Assembly: GCA_945902745.1 (NCBI GenBank)
Contig: CAMDNE010000019.1
Coordinates: 1-54,656 of the forward strand
Length of the DNA: 54,656 nt
Reading direction: 5' to 3'
Source: Chitinophaga pinensis
GTDB taxonomy: Bacteria; Bacteroidota; Bacteroidia; Flavobacteriales_D; Crocinitomicaceae
Part shown: positions 40,969 to 50,591 of the stretch, piece after piece
Layout: every line of letters begins with the position of its first letter
Numbering within the stretch: the first letter of the stretch is position 1
Translations under genes and position numbers: made by a program
Notes under the pieces: generated by a model
Seen by the model: the letters and a program-made list of their open reading frames with translations, nothing else
Told to the model about the DNA's origin: nothing
Databases searched by the model: none

Positions 40969-43140
40969 TTAAAGTTTTAAGTTGTATTGTATTAAATAGT
41001 TATCAACTATCGTTGTTAGAATTAAATTACCATCTGCCCAATTGAGCATGCTTTTTTTCATTCCTTCAAACGATTGGTCGAGTAGTTTCTCACCATTTAA
41101 TTGGTACAAATATACATTATTCTCCAAACCATCAATAAGAGAGACATAAGTTCTTCCATTTATTGTTTGAACATCACTGTATTCAATGTCTGTAAAATCT
41201 GTTTTTGTTGTTCCCAATTGTATGCCTAACGAACTAAAAACAGAAATGGTTTGATTGTTACTGTTTATTAAAAAGCCTTCCTTTCTTCCTGTTGTAGTTT
41301 TAATTAGTTTTCCAGAAAGGCTTGAATTTAGTGAATGTTTATTTCCTTTTTGATCGAGGTATAGTAAATTTCCACTTTCTTTAGTAAACAAAAACAATTC
41401 ATTCGATTTGGTAAAAGATTGGCTTTCACCAGGTAAATTGAATGATCGAAATTCCTTTTTACCATTCGCATCAAACATTTTGAAAATTGTTGAAGAATGT
41501 GCCCCAAAAAATAATTTATTTTGACTCACCCAAGCATCAATTGGTGCACTTATATCACTCATATTGGTATTTATATTCCCTTGCAAAGCTCCCTTCGAAT
41601 TATACATAATTAAATTGCCACTTTGATCAGGATAAACCAAGTACATTTTATTTTTCCATTTATAATGTGTTGCAATCTGCGAAGGAGTTTTTCCTCCTAA
41701 GTTTATTGGTCCCCCAAAAACATATAATCCTTGCTTGTCAAGTAAGTGGATCGAATTTTTACATGTTATTAGAAGAAGTTGAAATTCTTCAATATACGTA
41801 ATTGAACCTATTGCTTTTGAATTTAAGTTTTTAACCCATGCAGGTTTTCCATTGATATAATACATTAATTCACCTGTTGCTGTTAAAACTGCAGCATTGC
41901 CTTTTCCATCAAAAGAAATAAAATCTTGAATTACAGCATCAACACTAATTGTTAATGTTTCACCATTCGCAATAACAATTTGTGCGTCTTCACTTTGGTG
42001 AACCATTAATTGTGTTTCTAAAATTTTAGATTTATAAACTGTCCTGCTTGATTTTTGTTTTGAATTCACTATTCTCTCAGAAACTCGAGCTGGAAGGCCA
42101 TCGTATAAAAACGCCAACGCTGGCGGATTAGAAGACAGCGTATTACCAAGTTTATTTTGAGCAATAATCTCTTCGCATGCTGATTGATCCTCAGAAATTA
42201 AAACGTAGTCATTCATGGAATAGACATAAATACCAGTTGAACTTCGGCTCGGAAAGTCTTTTGTTAATTGTACATTTTCGAAAAAAGCATGTGCCTCATT
42301 GTCTACATCCATTTTTAGATAGTCACACAATACATTTATTGGATCCTGACCTGTTATAAAATCAGAGAAGAGCACTTTTCTACCTTTGAAATCAATTGTT
42401 ACAAAGCCTTTGTTCACCCATTTCGACATGACATTAATTCTGAAAATCGAATCCGTGCTTTTAGCATATTCCTTTTCCTTGAAATGATAATCTGTAATAT
42501 TTTTAGGCAAAACAGAAGAAAACAACTCTTGATCTACCACTTGATTTCCAAGGATTTTTTTATCATTTTTTGAGTGAAATTCAATAGTATTCGCACCTTT
42601 AAAATAGATTTCTTGAAGCGATGGAATTTCTGAATTAAAATCAATTAATGCAGCGCTTGATTTTCGATCGAACGTAAACCAATTTTCTTGTGTCGTTGTT
42701 GTGAAATTAGATTCATGAAAGTACAAGAAGTTCTTGTTAAATTCAATTTTGTAATTCGTGATTTGAAAAGATTTCAACCCATTTGTTTCGAATTTCAAAC
42801 CACTTTTTCTAAGTAATTGAATCACCTTATTTTTAGTCCAATGAAACTTTGATTCAATTAAAAAATGCCTTCGTTCTGCACTTATATAGATTGATTTTTC
42901 ATCTTTTATAAATGGCAATAGTGTATTTATTATTTCGTGATTTTTAGGATTTGTTTTAAAAGGAATTGCATTTAAATCCACTTCCGCCTTCCTATTAATA
43001 ATCAATAATTGATGATCTTCTTTTCCAAAAAGGAAAGAAGGTGATAAGGCATCTTTTTTATCAATCAGATCAACTGCAACAAAGCCAATCCAGAATAGAC
43101 TTATTATTCCTAAAGAAATTAAAAGGTAACGTGCGCGCAT
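40969..43140 (-). CDS. Membrane-anchored protein with C-terminal beta-propeller
   Basis: This 723-residue protein has one N-terminal membrane segment (MRARYLLISLGIISLFWIGF) and otherwise lies outside the membrane. Residues about 30-400 are of unknown fold; the C-terminal 300 residues have propeller-like blades (AVLTATGELMYYINGKPAWVKN, LVYPDQSGNLIMYNSKGAL). No enzyme motif is visible. It shares a transcript with the DUF5723/OmpA gene downstream, so a joint role in the envelope is possible. The family is not recognised. Confidence 0.7.
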   Translation of the reverse strand: MRARYLLISLGIISLFWIGFVAVDLIDKKDALSPSFLFGKEDHQLLIINRKAEVDLNAIPFKTNPKNHEIINTLLPFIKDEKSIYISAERRHFLIESKFHWTKNKVIQLLRKSGLKFETNGLKSFQITNYKIEFNKNFLYFHESNFTTTTQENWFTFDRKSSAALIDFNSEIPSLQEIYFKGANTIEFHSKNDKKILGNQVVDQELFSSVLPKNITDYHFKEKEYAKSTDSIFRINVMSKWVNKGFVTIDFKGRKVLFSDFITGQDPINVLCDYLKMDVDNEAHAFFENVQLTKDFPSRSSTGIYVYSMNDYVLISEDQSACEEIIAQNKLGNTLSSNPPALAFLYDGLPARVSERIVNSKQKSSRTVYKSKILETQLMVHQSEDAQIVIANGETLTISVDAVIQDFISFDGKGNAAVLTATGELMYYINGKPAWVKNLNSKAIGSITYIEEFQLLLITCKNSIHLLDKQGLYVFGGPINLGGKTPSQIATHYKWKNKMYLVYPDQSGNLIMYNSKGALQGNINTNMSDISAPIDAWVSQNKLFFGAHSSTIFKMFDANGKKEFRSFNLPGESQSFTKSNELFLFTKESGNLLYLDQKGNKHSLNSSLSGKLIKTTTGRKEGFLINSNNQTISVFSSLGIQLGTTKTDFTDIEYSDVQTINGRTYVSLIDGLENNVYLYQLNGEKLLDQSFEGMKKSMLNWADGNLILTTIVDNYLIQYNLKL

Positions 43141-43220
43141 TTTGATTGAATTTGTCCAAAATTAGCAGTTTAAATTTCAAAATTTGAGCTACAAAATTAT
43201 TTAAATGAACAATGAGTTGT

Positions 43221-43829
43221 TTACTCAAACAATGAAAGTTGGTGAGGAGCTAATAAGGTAAAAGACATTCGATGATGAACAGTGGGGCCATATTTCTCAA
43301 TCGCGGCTCTATGAGCAATTGTTGGATAACCTTTATTTTGTTTCCATGAATAAGCTAAAAATTCTTCGTTCAACTTTTCCATATATTCGTCCCTATATGT
43401 TTTGGCTAAAATAGAAGCAGCAGCAATATTTAAATATTTTCCATCACCTTTTATGATGCATTCATGAGGTATGTTAGAATAAGGCTTAAAACGATTCCCA
43501 TCAATTAATAATAATTCGGGCTGTATATTTAATTGATCTACTGCACGATGCATGGCAAGAAAACTTGCTTGTAAGATGTTGATTTCATCAATTTCTTCAG
43601 GCGAAACAAAAGCAACAGCAAATGATATTGCCTCTTTTTCAATTATTGGGCGCAATAAATCACGTTGTTTTTCACTCGTTTGTTTTGAATCATTTAATAA
43701 TGGATGATAAAAATCTTTCGGCAAAATTACTGATGCAGCAACAACTGGACCTGCTAAACAACCACGTCCAGCTTCATCGCAACCGGCTTCAATTTTGTGC
43801 TCGTCGAAAAATGATAAAAGTTTAAACAT
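43221..43829 (-). CDS. rnhB: Ribonuclease HII
   Basis: This 202-residue protein has the active-site stretch [18 protein letters not shown] with the Asp-Glu pair (D18-E19), LNDSKQ and LLIDGN. It removes single ribonucleotides and RNA from RNA-DNA hybrids. It is upstream of the beta-propeller gene on the same strand, 80 bases apart. Confidence 0.95.
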   Translation of the reverse strand: MFKLLSFFDEHKIEAGCDEAGRGCLAGPVVAASVILPKDFYHPLLNDSKQTSEKQRDLLRPIIEKEAISFAVAFVSPEEIDEINILQASFLAMHRAVDQLNIQPELLLIDGNRFKPYSNIPHECIIKGDGKYLNIAAASILAKTYRDEYMEKLNEEFLAYSWKQNKGYPTIAHRAAIEKYGPTVHHRMSFTLLAPHQLSLFE

Positions 43830-43840
43830 CAGAAAACAAA

Positions 43841-43869
43841 TTTGGCAAAAAAATTGTACATTAGCTTTC
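43841..43869 (+). promoter_or_regulatory. Promoter of a small secreted-protein gene
   Basis: TTTG (43841-43844), 17 bases, then TAGCTTTC (43862-43869) approaches the Bacteroidota consensus. It predicts a 5' leader of about 50 bases. Confidence 0.45.
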
Positions 43870-43924
43870 AGAAGTCAATACAACTTTTTAAACACAACTA
43901 TCGTCTACCTAAAAAACAAACAAT

Positions 43925-44296
43925 ATGAGAACATTATTTTTATCAGTTTTGACAGTTGTAAGTATGGTTACAATGTCATATGCACAAGAAATTAATAGTG
44001 CAAAGGCACAATCAAAAACTGAATTAATTTCAAGTAAAGAAACAGGAAACTATTCTTTTATTCTTGGAAATAAATTAACTGCTGACGAGGTAGCGAAAAA
44101 TGCTCAATATTATGTTCATTATTTCACTGTAGTTTATTCAGAGAAAACAAATGAAGCGAAAATTACAATGGTAACGAATGATGAAAAGAACAGACATGTT
44201 GTTGTCCGTTTTTTAACAGCCTGCGGTATTCAAAATGTAATTATCGATGGTAGAACTATTTCAACTGAAGAGTTCTATATTAATTTCATGAAATAA
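43925..44296 (+). CDS. Small exported protein of unknown function
   Basis: This 123-residue protein has a signal peptide (MRTLFLSVLTVVSMVTMSYAQ) and about 100 mature residues. A TADEVAKNAQYY helix and strand-rich sequence with a single cysteine near the end (LTACGIQNVII) are visible. It has its own promoter and terminator, so it is a single-gene unit. No family is recognised. Confidence 0.7.
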   Translation: MRTLFLSVLTVVSMVTMSYAQEINSAKAQSKTELISSKETGNYSFILGNKLTADEVAKNAQYYVHYFTVVYSEKTNEAKITMVTNDEKNRHVVVRFLTACGIQNVIIDGRTISTEEFYINFMK

Positions 44297-44314
44297 GAAA
44301 AATTTGATTTTTTG

Positions 44315-44348
44315 AAGGTCATTCGTCAGCTGACGGATGACCTTTTTT
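44315..44348 (+). terminator. Terminator of the small exported-protein gene
   Basis: AAGGTCATTCGTC (44315-44327) pairs with GACGGATGACCTT (44332-44344) with one wobble; six T residues follow. Confidence 0.9.
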
Positions 44349-44370
44349 GCTTTTTACATGACCTTAGTCA

Positions 44371-44401
44371 TTGTATTGTTACAATAAACGATGCATCTTT
44401 G
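44371..44401 (+). promoter_or_regulatory. Promoter of the DUF4920 lipoprotein gene
   Basis: TTG (44371-44373), 20 bases, then CATCTTTG (44394-44401) is one base from consensus. The predicted transcript start is only about a dozen bases before ATG 44419, which rules out the longer frame from 44371. Confidence 0.45.
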
Positions 44402-44418
44402 CTCAAAAATCTAAAAAA

Positions 44419-44904
44419 ATGAAAAAATTATTATTTATTGCAAGTTTGGCTTTTGTCGCAGTTTCTTGTGGTAACAAGGAAAAAATCGAAGATCAATCAA
44501 TAGAGCTAGGGAAAAGTTATGGTCCAATTAAAATTGATACTTCAAAAGCAATTTCAGTAAGTCAAATGTTAAAGTCATTTGAAGGGAAAACAAAGGAAAT
44601 GGAATTTACTATTTTTACTGAAATTTCAGAGGTATGTTCGAAAGCAGGATGTTGGATAAATATTCCAGTTGAAAACGGTGATCCAATCATGGTTCGTTTT
44701 AAAGACCATTTTACCATACCCCCTAAAACAAAAAAATGCACTGAAGTATATATACATGGAATGGCACATTGGGATACGGTAAGCGTAGAACTTTTAAAAC
44801 ATTTTGCTGAAGATGCAGGGAAAAGTAAAGAAGAAATTGCAAAAATTACCGAACCTAAATTCGAATTAGGTTTTGAAGCAGATGGTATTGTTCTGAAAAA
44901 ATAA
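44419..44904 (+). CDS. DUF4920 lipoprotein
   Basis: About 161 residues starting at MKKLLFIASL. A lipobox (AVSCGN) marks the lipid-bearing cysteine. The conserved stretch VCSKAGCWINI and the GMAHWDTV block place it in the DUF4920 family of exported Bacteroidota proteins. The two cysteines of CSKAGC could bind metal or form a disulfide. The 16 residues upstream in the same frame are polar and would spoil the signal, so ATG 44419 is chosen. Confidence 0.85.
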   Translation: MKKLLFIASLAFVAVSCGNKEKIEDQSIELGKSYGPIKIDTSKAISVSQMLKSFEGKTKEMEFTIFTEISEVCSKAGCWINIPVENGDPIMVRFKDHFTIPPKTKKCTEVYIHGMAHWDTVSVELLKHFAEDAGKSKEEIAKITEPKFELGFEADGIVLKK

Positions 44905-44922
44905 ATAGTTAATTATTTAATG

Positions 44923-44951
44923 AAAGCAGGTTATTTATAACCTGCTTTTTT
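44923..44951 (+). terminator. Terminator of the DUF4920 gene
   Basis: AAAGCAGGTTAT (44923-44934) and ATAACCTGCTTT (44937-44948) pair perfectly with a tight loop and run into T residues. Confidence 0.9.
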
Positions 44952-44988
44952 GTTTAAGATTATTGGAACTATAACTTAACTTTACACA

Positions 44989-46014
44989 ATGACCAAATCT
45001 GTTTCCATTGAGGAATTTATTGAATTAGCCGACCAGATGCCGATTATCGATGTCCGCAGTGAAAATGAATTTTTTAGTGGTCACTTTCCAACAGCTGGGA
45101 ATATCCCAATATTATCTGATGAACAACGGAAAATCGTAGGTACTATTTATAAACAAAATGGCCGTGAACCTGCCGTTTTTAAAGGGTTGGAATTACTTGG
45201 GCCATTTATGAGTATCCGTTTAAAACAAGGAGTTAAACTGGTGAAAGACAATCAAGTTTTGGTTCATTGTTGGAGAGGTGGAATGAGAAGCCAATTCTAT
45301 GCATTTCTGTTAGAATTCTATGGAATAGAACCGATTCTTTTGAAAGGTGGATATAAAGCTTTTCGTGGAGTTGTGTTAAAATCGTTTGAGGAGCCATTAA
45401 AAATTATTGTTTTAGGAGGAAAAACTGGTTCTGGAAAAACAATTTTATTAAATCTTTTGAAAGAACAAGGAGAACAAATTCTGGATTTGGAACATTTTGC
45501 AAATCATAGAGGTTCTACATTTGGTGCTCTGGGAATGGAGGATCAACCATCACAAGAACAATTTGAAAATAATTTATTTGCAACAATTCGCAAATTGGAT
45601 AAAGACAAAATCATTTGGATTGAAGATGAAAGTCGAACAATTGGTGCGCGGGTGATCCCCGAAGGAATTTGGTCGCAAATGAAAACGACTGAAAAAATTT
45701 ATTTAGATCGTGATTTTGAAGAACGTCTTGACCAAATCATGACTGACTATGCTGATTTCTCGATTGCAGATTTGAAAGTTGCTATGTTGAGAATTGGCAA
45801 AAGATTAGGTCCTCAACATGTGAAACGAGCAATTGAATTGTTGGAAAACGGAGAAATTCGAGAAGCCTTTGCAAGGGCCTTGATCTATTATGATAAAACA
45901 TATTCATATAACTTAGAACAAAACACAACGAATAAAATAACGAAAATTGCTGCCCAAGGAATTAGTTATTTAGAAATTACAAAACAACTCATTTCTTTGA
46001 AAGATGGAAATTAA
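44989..46014 (+). CDS. mnmH: tRNA 2-selenouridine synthase
   Basis: This 341-residue protein has an N-terminal rhodanese domain with Cys94 in VHCWRGGMRS and a C-terminal P-loop domain with Walker A GGKTGSGKT (144-151). It replaces sulfur by selenium at position 34 of certain tRNAs, by way of a geranylated intermediate. Its 3' end overlaps selD by 11 bases, so the enzyme and its selenium donor are made together. Confidence 0.93.
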   Translation: MTKSVSIEEFIELADQMPIIDVRSENEFFSGHFPTAGNIPILSDEQRKIVGTIYKQNGREPAVFKGLELLGPFMSIRLKQGVKLVKDNQVLVHCWRGGMRSQFYAFLLEFYGIEPILLKGGYKAFRGVVLKSFEEPLKIIVLGGKTGSGKTILLNLLKEQGEQILDLEHFANHRGSTFGALGMEDQPSQEQFENNLFATIRKLDKDKIIWIEDESRTIGARVIPEGIWSQMKTTEKIYLDRDFEERLDQIMTDYADFSIADLKVAMLRIGKRLGPQHVKRAIELLENGEIREAFARALIYYDKTYSYNLEQNTTNKITKIAAQGISYLEITKQLISLKDGN

Positions 46015-47041
46015 AACGACAATTCGATTAACGGAATTCACAAAAGGCGGAGGCTGTGGATGTAAATTACCACCGGCTGCTTTGCGAGAAATTTTATCCA
46101 ATCAACATTCATCTGACGAATTTGGATTGATTGTCGGTAATTCGAAAGGAGACGACGCGGCTGTTTGGGACATGGGAAATGATAGTTTTTTGGTGAGTAC
46201 CACCGATTTTTTTACGCCTATTGTTGATGATCCATACGATTTTGGTCGAATTGCTGCAGCAAATTCTATTAGTGATGTTTACGCGATGGGAGGGACTCCT
46301 GTGATGGCTTTAAGTATTTTGGGATGGCCAACAGATAAACTACCAAACGAAATTGCAGCGCAAGTTTTAAAAGGAGCACGCGATGTTTGCGCAAGTGTCG
46401 GAATTGCAATTGGAGGTGGACATTCAATTGAAAATCCAGAACCAATTTTTGGACTTGCGGTAAATGGTATTGTAGCGAAGAAAAATTTGAAAAGAAATCA
46501 TTCGGCCAAAGCAGGAGATATTTTAATTCTGACAAAACCTATTGGATCAGGAATTTTATCTGCCGCAATGAAACGAGGAATACTTAACGAAGAGTATAGA
46601 TTGGAACTTTTTCAACAATTAGTGAAATTGAATAAAATTGGCGAAAATTTAGGGAAATTTGAAGAAGTGCATGCAATGACAGATGTCACAGGATTTGGAT
46701 TGATTGGCCACACAATTGAAATGGCTGAAGGAAGTGGTTTGTCTGCGCAACTTACTTACCAAGAAGTTCCTTTGATGAATGGCGTTTCAGCCTATGCTTC
46801 TCAGATGATTTACCCAGATAATACCATGAGGAATTGGAAAGAATTCAGTGAGAAAGTAGTTGGAATTAGCGGTGAATCCTTATTGACTTTATGTGACCCA
46901 CAAACAAATGGCGGTTTGTTAATTGCAGTGGATAAAGATGGAGTTAACAACGTAATTGACCTTTTAAAAACCGAAAATCATTTCTTTAAACAAATTGGTG
47001 TGCTTGTTGAAAAACAAGAAAAAGTGGTTGAGATTGTTTAA
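46004..47041 (+). CDS. selD: Selenophosphate synthetase (cysteine form)
   Basis: This 345-residue protein has KGGGCGCKLPP near the N-terminus, with Cys18 and Lys21 matching the E. coli catalytic Cys17 and Lys20. GDDAAVWD and VSTTDFFTP bind ATP and metal. It makes selenophosphate from selenide and ATP. The catalytic residue is encoded by TGT, so no selenocysteine is used. Only the tRNA-modification use of selenium is supported in this window. Confidence 0.95.
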   Translation: MEIKTTIRLTEFTKGGGCGCKLPPAALREILSNQHSSDEFGLIVGNSKGDDAAVWDMGNDSFLVSTTDFFTPIVDDPYDFGRIAAANSISDVYAMGGTPVMALSILGWPTDKLPNEIAAQVLKGARDVCASVGIAIGGGHSIENPEPIFGLAVNGIVAKKNLKRNHSAKAGDILILTKPIGSGILSAAMKRGILNEEYRLELFQQLVKLNKIGENLGKFEEVHAMTDVTGFGLIGHTIEMAEGSGLSAQLTYQEVPLMNGVSAYASQMIYPDNTMRNWKEFSEKVVGISGESLLTLCDPQTNGGLLIAVDKDGVNNVIDLLKTENHFFKQIGVLVEKQEKVVEIV

Positions 47042-47048
47042 AACAAAA

Positions 47049-47076
47049 AAGGCTTCCGTCTATTAACGAGAGCCTT
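47049..47076 (-). terminator. Hairpin between selD and the acyl-CoA dehydrogenase gene
   Basis: AAGGCTTCCGT (47049-47059) pairs with ACGAGAGCCTT (47066-47076) with one mismatch and one wobble. On the minus strand a T-run follows, so it could end transcripts of the fad genes; it may also slow selD transcripts. Confidence 0.65.
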
Positions 47077-47125
47077 ACTATGTTTTTTCAAAAATAATCG
47101 TTATTATACTACAAGATGAATTTAT

Positions 47126-47180
47126 ACCCCTTTAGGGGTTATATGTTTTTAGCGCTGGATGTAATCCAGCGAAAAAACAT
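47126..47180. repeat. Two neighbouring hairpins in the selD-acyl-CoA dehydrogenase gap
   Basis: The first has ACCCCT around TT closing with AGGGGT (47126-47139). The second has outer arms ATGTTTTT (47143-47150) and AAAAACAT (47173-47180) and an inner 8-bp stem CGCTGGAT/ATCCAGCG (47153-47160, 47164-47171). The gap of about 200 bases holds no gene. The second fold resembles a mobile palindromic element more than a terminator. Confidence 0.6.
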
Positions 47181-47249
47181 GTAATACATCCCTTTTTGGC
47201 ATATATTTTTGAATAAAATCATGACAAAAAGACTATTCAATAATTTTTT

Positions 47250-49040
47250 TTAATAAGCGTATTTATTTGCAGTAATCAACTTTTCCGCGATTAATTGACG
47301 GCTTGCTTTTGGATTGAAAGGTTCTGTTTTCGTGAAACGTTTCATTCCCATCAACATCATGCGTAATTCATCACCTTCAGCAAAAGAATTCAACGCATCT
47401 TTTCCTGCTTTATCAATTTTATCAGCGATGTCATAGAAGTATGTTTTTACAATTGCGATTTGCGCTTCACATGCTGCTTCACCTTTCATTTCAATCATTT
47501 TTTCAACGCGCAATAAAACAGATTCTGCTTGGTACGTCCAAATTGCCATATCAGCAATATTCATCAAAACTTCTTGTTCTTTTGCCATGGTTTGCATCAA
47601 TTTTTGAACAGCACTTCCAGCAACCATCAGAATCGTTTTCTTGAATCCTTCCAAGTATTTATTCTCATTTCCGAAGACACCTGTTGGTGCATCTCCCATA
47701 TCAGGAATACTCATTAAATCACCTGCGACTTTCATTGCTGGTCCCATTAAATCTAATTCGCCTTTCATTGCGCGACGCAATATCATATCAACCGTTAGGA
47801 TTCTATTGATTTCGTTTGTTCCTTCAAAAATTCGATTGATGCGCGAATCACGGTAAGCTCTTTCTACAGGTGATTCAGCAGAATAACCCATTCCTCCATA
47901 GACTTGTACTGCTTCATCTGCAACATAATCCAAACATTCAGATCCCGCAACTTTTAACATCGCACATTCTGCAGCAAATTGTTCAATTCCTTTTAATGTT
48001 GCTTGACCTTTTGGCATTCCACCAGCTATTAATCCAGCGATAGCATCGTCGATATTTTGTCCTGCACGATAAGTTGCTGATTCCAATACAAAAATTCGGA
48101 TTGCTTGTTCCGCCAATTTATAGCGAATTGCACCATATTTTGAAATAGAACGACCGAATTGCTCACGTTCATTAGCATACTTTACAGTAGCATTAAATGC
48201 CTCTTTCGAACCACCTAATACACCTGCAGCCAATTTAATTCGGCCTATGTTTAAGATATTTATTGCGATTTTAAAACCATTTCCTCGTTCTGACAGTAAA
48301 TTTTCTACTGGAACTTTTACATTATTGTAAAAAACTTGTCGTGTGGATGAACCTTTAATCCCCATTTTCTTTTCTTCAGGATTTAAAGAAATTCCTTCAG
48401 AATCAGCTTCAACTAAAAATGCTGAAAGGTTTTCATCTGCGTCTATTTTCGCGAAAACAGTCATGAAATTTGCGAAACCACCATTTGTGATCCACATTTT
48501 TTGTCCATTCAAAATATAATGTTTTCCATCTTCAGATAACACTGCTTTTGTCTTACCAGAATTAGCATCAGATCCAGAACCTGGTTCCGTTAAACAATAT
48601 GCCGCTTTCCATTCACCTGTTGCTAGTTTTGGGATGTACTTCGCTTTTTGTTCTTCTGTTCCGTAATATAATAGGGGCAAAGTACCAATTCCAGTATGAG
48701 CGCCATAGGCAACTGAGAAAGAATAACCTTTACCTAAATGTTCGGTTGCTAAAAGAGATGTTTTAAAATCAACGCCCATTCCACCTAGTTCTTCTGGCAC
48801 AGTCATTCCTAACATTCCCAACTCACCAGCTTTATCTAATAAGGATTGCATTAAACCTTCTTCCATTTTGTCGATTCTGTCAAGATGAGGTTTGATTTCT
48901 TGATCAATAAAATCATCACACATTTGAGCAATCATTTTTTGTTCTTCGTTGAACTCTTCTGGAATAAAAATTTCGTTCGGAGTTGTTTTGCGGATGATAA
49001 ATTCACCGCCTTTAATTGGGTTAGTGTTTAAAGTTGCCAT
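47250..49040 (-). CDS. Acyl-CoA dehydrogenase, FadE-like
   Basis: About 596 residues; ATG 49040 (MATLNTNPIKGG) is chosen since the 10 residues upstream in the frame are not family-like. The acyl-CoA dehydrogenase fold is clear: YCLTEPGSGSDA and MWITNGG at the FAD/substrate site, YANEREQFGRSI, and QVYGGMGYSAESPVERAYRDSRINRIFEGTNEI-type sequence with the catalytic glutamate. An additional C-terminal helical domain (about 430-596) matches the very-long-chain/ACAD9-like group. It catalyses the first oxidation of fatty acyl-CoA and belongs with the thiolase and FadN-like genes upstream. Confidence 0.93.
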   Translation of the reverse strand: MATLNTNPIKGGEFIIRKTTPNEIFIPEEFNEEQKMIAQMCDDFIDQEIKPHLDRIDKMEEGLMQSLLDKAGELGMLGMTVPEELGGMGVDFKTSLLATEHLGKGYSFSVAYGAHTGIGTLPLLYYGTEEQKAKYIPKLATGEWKAAYCLTEPGSGSDANSGKTKAVLSEDGKHYILNGQKMWITNGGFANFMTVFAKIDADENLSAFLVEADSEGISLNPEEKKMGIKGSSTRQVFYNNVKVPVENLLSERGNGFKIAINILNIGRIKLAAGVLGGSKEAFNATVKYANEREQFGRSISKYGAIRYKLAEQAIRIFVLESATYRAGQNIDDAIAGLIAGGMPKGQATLKGIEQFAAECAMLKVAGSECLDYVADEAVQVYGGMGYSAESPVERAYRDSRINRIFEGTNEINRILTVDMILRRAMKGELDLMGPAMKVAGDLMSIPDMGDAPTGVFGNENKYLEGFKKTILMVAGSAVQKLMQTMAKEQEVLMNIADMAIWTYQAESVLLRVEKMIEMKGEAACEAQIAIVKTYFYDIADKIDKAGKDALNSFAEGDELRMMLMGMKRFTKTEPFNPKASRQLIAEKLITANKYAY

Positions 49041-49204
49041 TATAATAACGTATTTTGAATAGACTGGCACTAAGTTAATAAAAACTTTTTATATTATGCG
49101 TGCATACTTAAAAAAAGAACATAGAATATAGAACCTAGAACATAGATTGGCATTTTGGAAAAATTTCAATTTCGGAATTGTCTTTTTGTCCTTTGTCTCT
49201 TGTC

Positions 49205-50527
49205 CTATTTAGAGATATCTATTTTCAATTTTTTTCCTTTTACTTTTTCTTGTCGAATAGTGTTTAGAAGAGATTTAATATTTTTTCGTTTGACTGAAAC
49301 ATATGAAGTGAAATCCAGAACGGTTATAAGTCCTATGTCTTCCTTTTTCAATCCTCCTTTTTGACCTAAAAAGCCTACGATATCAATTTTATTGATTTTA
49401 TCTTTTTTGCCGCCACTGAAATACAAGGTAATCCATGGACTTTCCATTGGTCCCATTAAATCATTTGGGATTTTGTATTCAGTCGTTGGAATTTGGATGT
49501 AATCCGGAGTTTCTTCCTCTTTATTGATTAACAGATAAGAAGAACCATTTGCTTTCATTCTTGCAGTTCTGCCGTTTCTGTGAATGAATGCTTCCTCACT
49601 GTGAGGGAATTGGAAATGAACAACATGTTGAATTTCTGGAATATCTAATCCACGTGATCCTAAATCTGTGCATATTAGTGTGTGATAACTCCCATTTCTG
49701 AATTTAATCAATGCACGTTCTCGTTCGTCTTGCTCCATTCCACCATGATAAATGACAGAGTCATAACCATTTTCTGATAAGTATTCATTGACACTTTCTG
49801 TCGCTTCCCTGAAATTGCAAAAAACGATTGTTAATTCACCATTGAAGGAGCACAACAAATCAAAAAGTCGTTCAAATTTGGTACTCGTTTTAATAGGAAA
49901 ATTCCAAAAATTAATTGCTGGTTCTTCAGAATTGGATAGATGATTAATTACTGCCGGATGATCAAATGAAAGGTAAGTCGGGAATTCTTTATGTTCTGTT
50001 GCTGAAACAAGCGTTGTAAAAGCTAAACTGGTAAACTCTTCATAAATGAATTTAATTTGATCTTCAAAACCAAATTCTAAACTTTTATCATATTCATCTA
50101 CAATGAATTGTTTGACTTGAGAAAGATCAATTGTATGACGCGTAATATGATCACATATTCTTCCAGGCGTTCCAATTAGAACAGCAGGAGATTCAGAAAG
50201 ACTATTTTTTTCGACTTGCATGGAATGACCACCATAACATGTTAGCACTTTGAAATTCGTTTTCATTGATCTAAAAACTCCTTCAATTTGAATAGCTAAT
50301 TCACGAGATGGCGCAAGAATGACAGCTTGAATATCGGTTGATTTCTCCTCTAATCTTAAGAATAAAGGCAACAAAAAGGCAAATGTTTTACCAGAACCTG
50401 TTTGTGAAAGAATAAACATGTCTTTTGCTGTTTTACTCTTTTCTAATGTTTCTTTTTGAAGGTCGTTTAATTCTTTGAAACCAATTTTTGAAAGTATGGA
50501 ATCGATGTGTTGCTTTTCTGAATTCAT
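49205..50527 (-). CDS. DEAD-box RNA helicase, DbpA-like
   Basis: This 440-residue protein has both RecA-like domains: Q motif FKELNDLQKETLEK, Walker A SQTGSGKT, motif Ia APSRELAIQ, GG, TPGR, motif II in the form VDEYD, SAT, and HRNGRTAR. A C-terminal DbpA-type RNA-binding domain (about 370-440) is present. Substitution of DEAD by DEYD is the main oddity. It probably helps ribosome assembly. It lies between the thiolase and acyl-CoA dehydrogenase genes on the same strand. Confidence 0.9.
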   Translation of the reverse strand: MNSEKQHIDSILSKIGFKELNDLQKETLEKSKTAKDMFILSQTGSGKTFAFLLPLFLRLEEKSTDIQAVILAPSRELAIQIEGVFRSMKTNFKVLTCYGGHSMQVEKNSLSESPAVLIGTPGRICDHITRHTIDLSQVKQFIVDEYDKSLEFGFEDQIKFIYEEFTSLAFTTLVSATEHKEFPTYLSFDHPAVINHLSNSEEPAINFWNFPIKTSTKFERLFDLLCSFNGELTIVFCNFREATESVNEYLSENGYDSVIYHGGMEQDERERALIKFRNGSYHTLICTDLGSRGLDIPEIQHVVHFQFPHSEEAFIHRNGRTARMKANGSSYLLINKEEETPDYIQIPTTEYKIPNDLMGPMESPWITLYFSGGKKDKINKIDIVGFLGQKGGLKKEDIGLITVLDFTSYVSVKRKNIKSLLNTIRQEKVKGKKLKIDISK

Positions 50528-50591
50528 GTCGCAAAGATACGGAGGAAATCTTCAATGTGGCAAATGACTTTTAATTCAAGGTGTTTTCAAT

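Noticed and set aside
40949-40980. AAAGTTT micro-repeat between the OmpA and propeller genes as a regulatory array
   Set aside because: It is only about three short words in a 17-base gap and the 3' end of the next gene; likely replication slippage.
49116-49146. AGAACATAGA-type short repeats upstream of the acyl-CoA dehydrogenase gene as a CRISPR-like array
   Set aside because: The units are about 10 bases with no spacers of constant length; it is simple low-complexity sequence.
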